A DNA stretch of 64,000 bases, from NCBI RefSeq assembly GCF_002387245.1, contig NZ_DGLD01000004.1, forward strand, positions 20,850 through 84,849, written 5' to 3'. Shown here one piece after another: positions 31,560 through 39,187 of the stretch. The notes beneath the pieces are model-generated. The model was not told where the DNA came from. It saw only the letters and a list, made by a program, of their open reading frames with translations, and made no database searches. Numbering within the stretch: position 1 is the stretch's first letter; every line of letters begins with the position of its first letter. The translations under genes and the position numbers were made by a program. The stretch is from Brevundimonas sp. UBA4553 (lineage in GTDB: Bacteria > Pseudomonadota > Alphaproteobacteria > Caulobacterales > Caulobacteraceae).

Positions 31560-32027
31560 TCAGGCGTGGCTCGAAGCGCAATAGCCGAGGAAATTTTGCA
31601 CCAGACGGCGCTCGGCGCGGCTGGCCCGGATCTGCTGTTCGCCGGCCTCGGTCTGCACCGCGATGCGGCCGCTGCGCGCCAGACCGGTCAGGGCCGTGTC
31701 GGTCAGGGGCAGACGCGCCTCATAGGCTTCGCCGTCCGACAGGGGGTCGATCGGTTGCGGTCCCATCGACGCAGGCGTCAGGGCGGCGCTCTGCGGCTGG
31801 GCGTCGCCGTAGATGACCGCGCTGCGGTCGCCGGGCGAACAGGTCAGCATCAGGGCCACCTGGTCGGAATCGGCCAGGCCATAGGCGAGCTTGGCCATCG
31901 ACCCCTCGTGCAGCAGATGCCAGCCAGCGGCGCTTTCGCCCGGAGCCGCGGGGGAGGTGGTCATGGCCTGCCCCGCGAGGGCGACAAGACCCAAGGCGGC
32001 GACGGCGGGAACAATGGACTTCAACAT
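31560..32027 (-). CDS. small exported protein, paralogue family member 3
   Basis: The product is 155 aa (ATG at 32027; a GTG at 32030 would add one residue). It has a signal peptide (VPAVAALGLVALAGQA). The mature region has GWHLLHEGSMAKLAYGLADSD, LMLTCSPGDRSAVIYGD and the C-terminal LVQNFLGYCASS, matching the two downstream genes in layout and cysteines. All three lie in tandem, head to tail. Function unknown; envelope localisation is inferred from the signal peptides. Confidence 0.6.
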   Translation of the reverse strand: MLKSIVPAVAALGLVALAGQAMTTSPAAPGESAAGWHLLHEGSMAKLAYGLADSDQVALMLTCSPGDRSAVIYGDAQPQSAALTPASMGPQPIDPLSDGEAYEARLPLTDTALTGLARSGRIAVQTEAGEQQIRASRAERRLVQNFLGYCASSHA

Positions 32028-32149
32028 CACAGATCACTCGCGTTCGACAGAGCAAACGCGGGTCGCTTGTTAAGGGTTCACCGCTCCGCTTGACCGAAAG
32101 CGACTCCGGGACGGGGAGTCACCGGAATATCACGCTCGCCGAACGCGGG

Positions 32150-32872
32150 TCAGAAGGGGCTGAAGCGTTCGACCAGCGACTGGGCGGCGGGCGTGGTCTG
32201 CATCCGGCTGATGTCGCCGCGACCGCCGTAGCTGATGCGGGCCTCGGCGATCTGGGTGTGGGCGATGGTGTTGGCCGAGGAGATGTCCTCGGGGCGCACG
32301 ATGCCGGCGACGGTCAGTTCGCGGACCTCGCGGTTGGTGCGCACTTCTTGCCGACCCTGGATGACCATGTTGCCGTTGGGCATGACGGCGGTGACGACCG
32401 CGGCCACGGTCAGGCTGACACGTTCCGAGCGGTTGACGCTGCCCGATCCGGCGGCGTTGGCCTCGCCTTCCGTGCCGACCATGTTGGCCGGGTCGAAGCC
32501 GCCCGGGAAGGCGCGTCCTAGGCTGTTCTCCAGGCCGAAGAAGTGGGTGACGCCGCCCGAGGCGCTGTTGGAACGCGAGCGGTTGGTCGAGTTCTGGGTC
32601 TGGGCGCGGTCGTTGATGTCGATGTTGACGGTCAGGATGTCGCCGACGCGCCGTGCGCGCTGATCGCCGAAGAAGGAGCGCGCCCCAGTGCGCCACAGGC
32701 TGTTGGCCGAGGCGGCGGTGGGGGTGGGCAGATAGGCCTGTTCGACAGGGACCAACGCGGCCGGATAGCCGATGGGAGCCAGTTCGGGGCCTTTCACCGT
32801 TTCGGTGATGGTGGAGCAGGCGCCCAGGCTGAGGGCGGAAGCGGCGGCGGCGAGGATCAGGACTTTACGCAT
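32150..32872 (-). CDS. flgH: flagellar L-ring protein
   Basis: FlgH forms the outer-membrane L ring that bushes the flagellar rod. The product is 240 aa: signal peptide with lipobox LSLGAC (C19), then SLWRTGARSFFGDQRARRVGDILTV and the long beta-rich ring domain (NRSERVSLTVAAVVTAVMPNG, GRQEVRTNREVRELTVAGIV). It is the last gene of the flgF-flgG-flgA-flgH operon, 11 bases after flgA. The order matches Caulobacter. Complete and unremarkable. Confidence 0.96.
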   Translation of the reverse strand: MRKVLILAAAASALSLGACSTITETVKGPELAPIGYPAALVPVEQAYLPTPTAASANSLWRTGARSFFGDQRARRVGDILTVNIDINDRAQTQNSTNRSRSNSASGGVTHFFGLENSLGRAFPGGFDPANMVGTEGEANAAGSGSVNRSERVSLTVAAVVTAVMPNGNMVIQGRQEVRTNREVRELTVAGIVRPEDISSANTIAHTQIAEARISYGGRGDISRMQTTPAAQSLVERFSPF

Positions 32873-32883
32873 GACGGGATCTC

Positions 32884-33675
32884 TCAGCGAGCGGCGAACT
32901 GTTGCGGATTGGCGCGGGCGGTCTGGGCGGAGGGGCCGGCGACGGCGCGGCCGGGGGCCACGGCGACGGCGTCGATGGTGCGGCCGGACTGGACGTTCAG
33001 GATCGGCACTGCCTCGCCTGCCGAAGCGTTGCGCGTGGCCTTGCCGGTGACGGTCAGTTCGACGCCGCCGGCGATGTAGGCGACCTCGACCATGTCGTTG
33101 CGAGCGATGACCTGGGGCGAAGCCAGGTCGCGGCTGGCCACGGGAGCGCCGGCGCGCAGGGCGCGTCGGGCCGACAGACCGACGACCTGATCGGCGTCCT
33201 GCGGGCCGCCGGCCGGGGCCTGATGGGCCTGAACCGTGGACCAGATGACGTCTTCCGGCTGCACGACATCGCCGGCGGCCAGGCTGCGGGCGTAGGTCAG
33301 GACCTCGACCGTGGCGCCGGGGCGCGAGGCCACGGTGGCGGCGGCCGGGCGGGCCGAGGCCTCCGCAGGCAGGGCGCCGCCTTCACGGACGACGATGCGG
33401 CGCAGGCCCTGCGGGTTGGCCCATTCCAGGCCGGCGCGGCGGGCGGCGGCCTGGATCTGGCTGGCCTCGAAGACGGCGGTGGCGCCGAGGCGCTGGCCGA
33501 CCACGACGTGGGCGGCGGCGCCTGCGTCGTCGAACAACTCGCCCAGGGTGACGCGGCCGTCGTCGTCGGTCGGGTCGGGCAGGAGGCTGACCGGGCCGGC
33601 CAGGGCCGGGGTCGCGACGGCGACCAGGGTCAGGGCCAGGGTCAGGGCTGGGGTCAGGTTGCGGATCATGGTCAT
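32884..33675 (-). CDS. flgA: flagellar P-ring assembly chaperone
   Basis: FlgA is the periplasmic chaperone for P-ring (FlgI) assembly. The product is 263 aa with a signal peptide (TLALTLVAVATPALA). The C-terminal SAF-type domain (about 120-245) is seen in TYARSLAAGDVVQPEDVIW, VGLSARRALRAGAPV, and VEVAYIAGGVELTVTGKA. The signal-peptide codons contain a 12-bp direct repeat (33624-33647). It sits between flgG and flgH with short gaps. Confidence 0.92.
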   Translation of the reverse strand: MTMIRNLTPALTLALTLVAVATPALAGPVSLLPDPTDDDGRVTLGELFDDAGAAAHVVVGQRLGATAVFEASQIQAAARRAGLEWANPQGLRRIVVREGGALPAEASARPAAATVASRPGATVEVLTYARSLAAGDVVQPEDVIWSTVQAHQAPAGGPQDADQVVGLSARRALRAGAPVASRDLASPQVIARNDMVEVAYIAGGVELTVTGKATRNASAGEAVPILNVQSGRTIDAVAVAPGRAVAGPSAQTARANPQQFAAR

Positions 33676-33678
33676 GAC

Positions 33679-34467
33679 CTAGCTCTTCACCTGGGCCGAG
33701 ACGGACAGCATTTCGTCGGCGGTCGTGATGACCTTGGAGTTCATCTCATAGGCGCGCTGGGCCACGATCAGATTGGTGATCTCGCTGACCGCGTCGACGT
33801 TCGAGGCTTCGGTGTAGCGGTGCAGGAGCTGGCCGAAGCCGGGCTCGTTCGGCGCGCCGATGGTGGCGGCGCCAGAGGCGGCGGTCTCGAGCAGCAGGTT
33901 GTCGCCGATGGCTTCGAGGCCCGCCTCGTTGAAGAATGTCGCCAGCTCCAGCTGGCCCACCACCTGGGGTTCGGTCTGACCCTGGGTCGTGACCTGAACC
34001 TGACCCGACTTGGAGATGGAGATGTCCACCATGTCCTGGGGGATGTTGATGGCCGGCTCGACCGCATAGCCGTCGTCGGTGACCAGCTGACCCTCGCCGT
34101 TCACGGCGAAGTTGCCGGCGCGGGTGTAGGCCATTTCGCCCGAGGGCAGGGTGATCTGGAAGTAGCCCTTGCCGTCGATGGCGACGTCGTAGTCATTGCC
34201 GGTGCGGGTGGGGGAGCCCTGCTCGGTGACGCGATAGACGCTGCCGGCCTTGACGCCGGCGCCGATCTGGATGCCGGTCGGAACGACGGTGCCCTGGGTC
34301 GATGACTGCGCGCCCATGCGTTCGACGTTCTGGTACAGCAGGTCCTGGAACTCGGCCCGCTGACGCTTGAAGCCGACCGTGTTCATGTTGGCGATGTTGT
34401 TGGAGATGACCTCGACGTTCAGCTGTTGGGCCAGCATGCCGGAGGTGGCGGTTCTGAGAGCGCGCAT
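33679..34467 (-). CDS. flgG: flagellar distal rod protein
   Basis: FlgG builds the distal rod. The product is 262 aa. The N-terminal heptad region MRALRTATSGMLAQQ..NNIANMNTVGFKR is the rod/hook signature, and the C-terminal EASNVDAVSEITNLIVAQRAYEMNSKVI is equally diagnostic. The central GNDYDVAIDGKGYFQITLPSGE is conserved. It has no signal peptide, as expected for export by the flagellar type III apparatus. It follows flgF by 16 bases and precedes flgA. Confidence 0.97.
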   Translation of the reverse strand: MRALRTATSGMLAQQLNVEVISNNIANMNTVGFKRQRAEFQDLLYQNVERMGAQSSTQGTVVPTGIQIGAGVKAGSVYRVTEQGSPTRTGNDYDVAIDGKGYFQITLPSGEMAYTRAGNFAVNGEGQLVTDDGYAVEPAINIPQDMVDISISKSGQVQVTTQGQTEPQVVGQLELATFFNEAGLEAIGDNLLLETAASGAATIGAPNEPGFGQLLHRYTEASNVDAVSEITNLIVAQRAYEMNSKVITTADEMLSVSAQVKS

Positions 34468-34483
34468 CGTTCAGGCTTCCTTA

Positions 34484-35221
34484 CTAGCCGACCCGGCCCA
34501 GCCGCTCGACCGAGCGGCGTGACAGGTCGTTTGCGTTTTCGATCATCTTGGAGACGCGCTCGTAGGCGCGGCTGATCTCGATCAGATTGGTGATCTCTTG
34601 CAGGGTGTTGACGTTGGAGCTTTCCAGCATCCCCTGGCGGACCTGCACGTCGGGAGCATCCTGGGGCTGGGCGTTGGAAACATTGCGATAGAGGCCGTCG
34701 CCGCTCTTTTGCAGGGCGCCCAGGGCGTCGAAGCGGACCGCGTTCAGGCGGCCGACGGGCTGACCTTCCTGGCTGATGGTGCCGTCCTGGGCCACGCTCA
34801 CGGGACCGCGCTCGGGGTCCAGGGTGATCGGCGCGCCGTCGCCCAGGACCGGCAGACCCTGCTTGGTGGTCAGGACGCCCTCGGCGTTGGTGGTGAAGGC
34901 GCCGTCGCGGGTATAGGCCTCGCCCGCGCCGCTCTGGACGGTGAAGAAGGCGCCCTCGCCCTCGATGGCGAAGTCCAGCGGTCGGCCGGTCTGTTTCAGC
35001 GTGCCCTGGCCGAAGTCGCGGCCGACGCCCTTGTCCAGCACGAAGCTGGCCGAGGGGCGGATGTTGTCGTTGCGGGCGCGCTGGCCGACTTCGGCCCCGA
35101 CCATCAGTTGTTCGACCTTGAAGCCGGTGGTGTCGGCGTTGGCGACGTTGTTCGCCACGATGTCGAGCTCGCGGCGAAGCGTCATCTGACGGGACAATCC
35201 GATGTAGGCGGCGTTTTCCAC
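34484..35221 (-). CDS. flgF: flagellar proximal rod protein
   Basis: FlgF is a proximal rod subunit. The product is 245 aa. The N-terminus MENAAYIGLSRQMTLRRELD with NNVANADTTGFK, the central LDFAIEGEGAFFTVQ, and the C-terminal NTLQEITNLIEISRAYERVSKM are typical. It is the first gene of the rod operon. A near-consensus sigma-54 promoter lies 28 bases upstream of the ATG, in keeping with class III control of rod genes in Caulobacter by RpoN and FlbD. Confidence 0.97.
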   Translation of the reverse strand: MENAAYIGLSRQMTLRRELDIVANNVANADTTGFKVEQLMVGAEVGQRARNDNIRPSASFVLDKGVGRDFGQGTLKQTGRPLDFAIEGEGAFFTVQSGAGEAYTRDGAFTTNAEGVLTTKQGLPVLGDGAPITLDPERGPVSVAQDGTISQEGQPVGRLNAVRFDALGALQKSGDGLYRNVSNAQPQDAPDVQVRQGMLESSNVNTLQEITNLIEISRAYERVSKMIENANDLSRRSVERLGRVG

Positions 35222-35248
35222 GAGTGCGGCTCCTTCGCCCCTCTCGTC

Positions 35249-35263
35249 GCAACGACCGTGCCA
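35249..35263 (-). promoter_or_regulatory. sigma-54 promoter of the flgF operon
   Basis: Read on the minus strand, TGGCACGGTCGTTGC, a full match to the -24/-12 consensus TGGCAC-N5-TTGC. It points at flgF. Confidence 0.88.
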
Positions 35264-35337
35264 ACAGGGTTAATCCAGCAATGGCGGGCGTTTGAGCCGA
35301 TCTGGCCCCGTTGGCGCCCGGCAGGATTTGCCGATCG

Positions 35338-35354
35338 TAAACGCCTCGTTAACC
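35338..35354 (+). promoter_or_regulatory. candidate CtrA box upstream of fliL
   Basis: TAAA, seven bases, then TTAACC. The second half-site is perfect against TTAA-N7-TTAA(C) and the first has one mismatch. In Caulobacter the fliLM promoter is a CtrA-controlled class II promoter. Confidence 0.55.
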
Positions 35355-35400
35355 AAAATCGCCCCATCAGGATGATTGTGATGATCGGGGCGACGTGCGG

Positions 35401-36060
35401 ATGCTGAAGCTGAAGCTGGGCAAGAAGAAAGACGCGGCGCCGGAAGGCGACGACGCCAACCTGCCTGCGGTGGCGGACGGCGAGGGCGGCGAAGGCGCGC
35501 CCGCCAAGAAGAAGCTGCCCCTACTGTTCATCATCATCCCGGCGGCCCTGGTGGTGCTGGGCGGGGGCGGCGCGGCGGCCTTCCTGCTGATGAAGCCGAA
35601 GCCAGCCGAGGCCGAAGCGGCCGGCGAACACGGCGCGGCCGAAAAGAAGGACGACGGTCACGGCAAGAAGGAAGAGAAGAAGGGCGGGGGCCACGGCGGC
35701 GCGGAAGGCGGCGAGGCTGATCCTGCGGCGGGCACGATCGCAGCAGGCCCGGACGGCGTCACCTTCTACACCCTGCCGGATCTGATCGTGAACATTCAGT
35801 CGGCTGACGGACGCCCGACCTATCTGAAGCTGAAGCTGACGCTGGAGATGAAGGACGCCGATCTGGCGACCCATCTGCAAGGCGAAGCCCCGCGGATGCA
35901 GGACATGTTCCAGGGCTTCCTGCGTGAACTGCGTCCCGAGGATCTGGCCGGTTCGGCCGGTTCCTATCAGCTGCGCGCCGAAATCCTGCGCCGGGTCAAT
36001 CTGATCGCGGCGCCGGGCAAGGTGGACGCCGTGCTGATCGAAGAAATGCTGGTGTCCTAG
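35401..36060 (+). CDS. fliL: flagellar basal-body protein FliL
   Basis: FliL stabilises the stator/basal-body interface. The product is 219 aa from the ATG at 35401 (GTG at 35395 possible). A Lys-rich cytoplasmic start leads to one transmembrane helix (LLFIIIPAALVVLGGGGAAAFLLM), then a long Lys/Glu/Gly/His-rich linker (KKEEKKGGGHGG), then the periplasmic FliL domain (FYTLPDLIVNIQSADG, MQDMFQGFLRELRPEDLAGSAG). The linker is unusually charged. It is two bases upstream of fliM in the same operon. Confidence 0.95.
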   Translation: MLKLKLGKKKDAAPEGDDANLPAVADGEGGEGAPAKKKLPLLFIIIPAALVVLGGGGAAAFLLMKPKPAEAEAAGEHGAAEKKDDGHGKKEEKKGGGHGGAEGGEADPAAGTIAAGPDGVTFYTLPDLIVNIQSADGRPTYLKLKLTLEMKDADLATHLQGEAPRMQDMFQGFLRELRPEDLAGSAGSYQLRAEILRRVNLIAAPGKVDAVLIEEMLVS

Positions 36061-36062
36061 GC

Positions 36063-37130
36063 ATGACCGACACCCTGGCAGCCGAGAACGAACTGGACCC
36101 CTTCGGCGGCGCCGACATGGGCGCGGACATGGGCGCAGCCCTGTCGGAACGCGTGCTGAACCAGGACGAGATCGACAGCCTGCTGGGCTTCGACATGGGC
36201 GACGGCGACGACTCCGAACGGAGCGGCATCCGCGCTATCATCAACTCGGCCCTGGTGTCCTACGAGCGTCTGCCGATGCTCGAGATCGTGTTCGACCGCC
36301 TGGTGCGGTTGATGACGACGTCCCTGCGCAACTTCACCTCGGACAACGTCGAGGTGTCGCTGGACACCATCAGCTCGATCCGCTTCGGCGACTACCTGAA
36401 CTCCATTCCCCTGCCGGCCATTCTGGCGGTGTTCCGGGCCGAGGAACTGGACAACTACGGCCTGCTGACGGTCGACAGCAATCTGATCTACTCGATCGTC
36501 GACGTTCTGCTGGGCGGGCGCCGCGGCACGGCGGCGCTGCGCATTGAGGGACGGCCCTACACCACCATCGAGCGGGTGCTGGTGCAGCGGATGATCGAAG
36601 TCATCCTGAACGACGCCCGCGCCGCCTTCGAGCCGCTGACCCCGGTGCATTTCACCCTGGACCGGCTGGAGACCAATCCGCGCTTCGCCGCCATCGCGCG
36701 CCCGGCCAACGCCGCCATCCTGGTCAAGCTGCGCATCGACATGGAAGATCGCGGCGGCCGGGTCGAACTGCTGCTGCCCTATTCGACGCTGGAGCCCATC
36801 CGCAAGATGCTGCTGCAGCAGTTCATGGGTGAGAAATTCGGCCGCGACAACATCTGGGAAGGCCACCTGGCCACCGAGTTGTGGACCACGGAAACCGAGG
36901 TTCGCTGCGTGCTGGACGAGCAGCAGATGCCCCTGTCCAAGGTGCTGGACTTCAAGGTTGGCGACACGCTGATGCTCAATGTGACGCCGGACTCCGAGGT
37001 GTCGGTGCGCGCGGGGTCGATCCCGCTGACGACCGGCAGGATGGGCCGCAAGGGCCAGCATATCGCCGTGCGGGTCGAGGGGCCGGTCAATCCGGACATC
37101 GCCGCCAATCTGAGCCGAGGGAAACGCTGA
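36063..37130 (+). CDS. fliM: flagellar motor switch protein FliM
   Basis: FliM is the C-ring switch component that binds CheY-P. The product is 355 aa. The N-terminal conserved peptide is present as LNQDEIDSLLGFD (about 35-47). The middle CheC-like domain includes LPMLEIVFDRLVRLMTTSLRN, and the C-terminal SpoA domain includes LDFKVGDTLMLNV and GRMGRKGQHIAVRVE. It is complete, between fliL and a DUF6468 gene. Confidence 0.97.
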   Translation: MTDTLAAENELDPFGGADMGADMGAALSERVLNQDEIDSLLGFDMGDGDDSERSGIRAIINSALVSYERLPMLEIVFDRLVRLMTTSLRNFTSDNVEVSLDTISSIRFGDYLNSIPLPAILAVFRAEELDNYGLLTVDSNLIYSIVDVLLGGRRGTAALRIEGRPYTTIERVLVQRMIEVILNDARAAFEPLTPVHFTLDRLETNPRFAAIARPANAAILVKLRIDMEDRGGRVELLLPYSTLEPIRKMLLQQFMGEKFGRDNIWEGHLATELWTTETEVRCVLDEQQMPLSKVLDFKVGDTLMLNVTPDSEVSVRAGSIPLTTGRMGRKGQHIAVRVEGPVNPDIAANLSRGKR

Positions 37131-37131
37131 A

Positions 37132-37716
37132 ATGACCGGCATCATCCTGGATTCCATCCTCATGCTGCTGCTGGTCGCGGCCATCGGCTACGGCATCAAG
37201 CTGGAGAAGAAGCTCAAGGCCCTGCGCGACGGGCAGCTGGCCTTCGCCGGCGCCGTGACCGAACTGAACGCCGCGGCCGGACGCGCCGAACAGGCCCTGG
37301 CGACGCTGCGCGCCTCGGGGCATGAAACCGACCTGCTGCACGACCGCATCATCAAGGCCCGCGCCGTGAAGCAGGAGCTGGAGGTTCTGATCGCACGGGC
37401 GCCGGCCGGCCTGCCTTCGCGCACGGCCCAGCCTGAAGCGCCTGCGGAGGCGCCGCTGGAGCTGACGACGCCCGCCTCGGCGGTCGCGCCCCTGCTGGAC
37501 GACGAAGCGCGCGCTCGCCGCATGGCCTCGTTGATGGAGCGCATCGAGGGCGCCCGCGCCGTGATGAAGGCCCCGGCGGCGCGTCCCGCCTCCGCTGCGA
37601 CGGCGCCGGCTGAAACCTTCGCGCCGGTGCGTCAGGCCCTGGCCGCTAACCATGCTGCGCAACAGAGCCTAAACCGCGCCCGTCGTAGCCTGGACGAAGA
37701 TCTTTTCGCTGCATGA
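37132..37716 (+). CDS. DUF6468 flagellar-locus protein
   Basis: The product is 194 aa, starting one base after the fliM stop. An N-terminal membrane helix (IILDSILMLLLVAAIGYGI) precedes a coiled-coil-like segment (LEKKLKALRDGQLAFAGAVTELNAAAGRAEQALATL), then an Ala/Pro-rich tail. DUF6468 proteins are found next to fliM in Caulobacterales and relatives; they are assumed to be flagellar but have no known role. The motif LHDRIIKARAVKQELEVLIARA is the best-conserved part. A stator or C-ring accessory role is inference. Confidence 0.85.
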   Translation: MTGIILDSILMLLLVAAIGYGIKLEKKLKALRDGQLAFAGAVTELNAAAGRAEQALATLRASGHETDLLHDRIIKARAVKQELEVLIARAPAGLPSRTAQPEAPAEAPLELTTPASAVAPLLDDEARARRMASLMERIEGARAVMKAPAARPASAATAPAETFAPVRQALAANHAAQQSLNRARRSLDEDLFAA

Positions 37717-37735
37717 TTCTTTTTAGAGCCCCTAT

Positions 37736-37756
37736 GTCCGAGGCGCGGCCTCGGAC
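37736..37756. terminator. hairpin between DUF6468 and motE-like genes
   Basis: Perfect 9-bp stem (GTCCGAGGC and GCCTCGGAC) with a GCG loop. No T-tract follows, so it may be partial read-through or an mRNA stabiliser. Confidence 0.5.
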
Positions 37757-37827
37757 GACTTGAGGGGAAAGTGTTTATGCGGCCCCTATGCCTGTGCGGC
37801 GTTTGAACCGCCTTACCGAGTTGACCG

Positions 37828-38787
37828 ATGAGCAAGTTGCCCCGCCTTCTGCCCCTGATCGCCATCGCCATCGGCGGGGTCGTGGCCGTGCGCGCGGCGG
37901 GCGTGGCTCCGGAGCTGTTCCAGGGCGCGACGGCCTGGGCCCAGGAGGCCGTGACCGCCGAAACGCCGGGCGAGGGGGGCGCGGCCGCCGCCGCCAAGCC
38001 CGTCGCCGCCGTCTGCGCCCTGACGCCGGAACAGCTGGCGCAACAGGCGGGCATTTCGCCGGCTGAGCTGCGCATCATCCAGTCCCTGTCAAAGCGCCGC
38101 GACGCCCTGGACGCGCGCGACGCCGACTTCGCCACCACCCTGCCGCTGATGGTCGCCGCCGAGCAGAAGCTGGACGCCAAGCTGCAGGCGCTGGAAGCGC
38201 TGAAGGGCGAGATCTCCGCCCTGGTCGGTCAGGTGGACGAGAAGGAAAAGGCCGAGACCGACCGTCTGGTCGCCGTCTATTCCGCCATGCGGCCCAAGGA
38301 GGCGGCGGCGGTGTTCAACACCCTGGACGACAGCGTGCGCCTGCCCGTCGCCGCGGCCATGCGCCCCCGCACCCTGGCCGCCATCATGGCCCAGATGCCG
38401 GCCCCCGCCGCCCGCGAGCTGACCGAGAAGCTGGCCAAGCGCTTCCAGTCGCAGCAGTTCGCCGCCCGCGCCGCCGCCGCGACGGCGGGCGCGACGCCTG
38501 CGACTCCGACTGCGGTTCCTGCGGCCGCGCCGGCCGCTGCGCCGGCGCCGACGCGCGCGGCCCAGCCCGCTACGACCACGCCTGCAGCGACCCCCGCTGC
38601 ACAACCGGCGGCCCAGCCCGCGCGCCGTCCGACGCCTCGCCCGGCGGCGCAGCGTCCCGCGCCCCGCCCCGCCGCGCGTCCGGCCGCTCCGACCGCCGCC
38701 CCGGCCGAGACCGGCCCGCGTCCCTACGCCCCGGGCGGCGACGCAGCAGCAGCGGCGCCGGCCCAGGCGCGCCAGTCGGTCCAGTGA
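37828..38787 (+). CDS. MotE-like flagellar protein
   Basis: The product is 319 aa. A signal/anchor helix (LLPLIAIAIGGVVAVRAAGV) leads to a helical coiled-coil (LDARDADFATTLPLMVAAEQKLDAKL) and an MgtE_N-like segment typical of MotE (VYSAMRPKEAAAVFNTLDD, AAAMRPRTLAAIMAQMP). The last 110 residues are Ala/Pro/Arg low complexity (PAARPAAPTAAP). In rhizobia MotE is a periplasmic chaperone for MotC; here the function is inferred from the domain and the fliL-fliM neighbourhood. The long disordered tail is a lineage feature and may have little sequence constraint. Confidence 0.82.
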   Translation: MSKLPRLLPLIAIAIGGVVAVRAAGVAPELFQGATAWAQEAVTAETPGEGGAAAAAKPVAAVCALTPEQLAQQAGISPAELRIIQSLSKRRDALDARDADFATTLPLMVAAEQKLDAKLQALEALKGEISALVGQVDEKEKAETDRLVAVYSAMRPKEAAAVFNTLDDSVRLPVAAAMRPRTLAAIMAQMPAPAARELTEKLAKRFQSQQFAARAAAATAGATPATPTAVPAAAPAAAPAPTRAAQPATTTPAATPAAQPAAQPARRPTPRPAAQRPAPRPAARPAAPTAAPAETGPRPYAPGGDAAAAAPAQARQSVQ

Positions 38788-38865
38788 CGGCGTCGAGGAA
38801 CGCGCGGTTGGCATAAGGCCCGCACGCCGCTATTCAGCGCGCTTCGATTTTCGCGAGACCATCCC

Positions 38866-39105
38866 ATGTCCGACGCCCTGCCTGACCGCCTTTCGGTCGA
38901 TCCCGACAGCCCCTTCCACGACGCCGACCTGCTGGCGCGCGGCATCGGCATCCTGTTCAAAGGCGAGGAAAAGACCAACGTCGAGGAATATTGCGTCTCG
39001 GAAGGCTGGGTCCGCCTGGCCGTCGGCAATCGCGTCGACCGCCGCGGCAAGGCCCTGACCGTCAAGCTGCAAGGTCCGGTCGAGCCCTTCCTCAAGGGCG
39101 AGTGA
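38866..39105 (+). CDS. DUF3297 family protein
   Basis: The product is 79 aa. The family pattern is complete: LPDRLSVDPDSPFHDADLL, GIGILFKGEEKTNVEEYC, WVRLAVGNRVDRRGKALTVK. These are glutathione-peroxidase-neighbour-type small cytosolic proteins of unknown function, common in proteobacteria. It stands alone, with a short gap to the peptidase gene. Confidence 0.88.
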   Translation: MSDALPDRLSVDPDSPFHDADLLARGIGILFKGEEKTNVEEYCVSEGWVRLAVGNRVDRRGKALTVKLQGPVEPFLKGE

Positions 39106-39187
39106 TATTGGCGGGGACCTGAGGCTTTCGGTCGCAGGTCCCAACCGCTAGGGTCCCGCCTCATCCAGTGAGTCCGGGAGGCGCTTC

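Noticed and set aside
33624..33647. 12-bp direct repeat in the flgA signal-peptide codons considered as a phase-variation site
   Set aside because: It encodes part of a repetitive hydrophobic signal peptide (TLALTL). Adding or losing a unit would keep frame and probably function, so a switching role is not supported.
32902..34305. 467-codon plus-strand frame over flgA and flgG
   Set aside because: It is the Gly/Asp-rich shadow of two well-supported flagellar genes.
36057..37184. 375-codon minus-strand frame over fliM
   Set aside because: It is antisense to fliM, His/Gln/Arg-rich, and has no recognisable domain.
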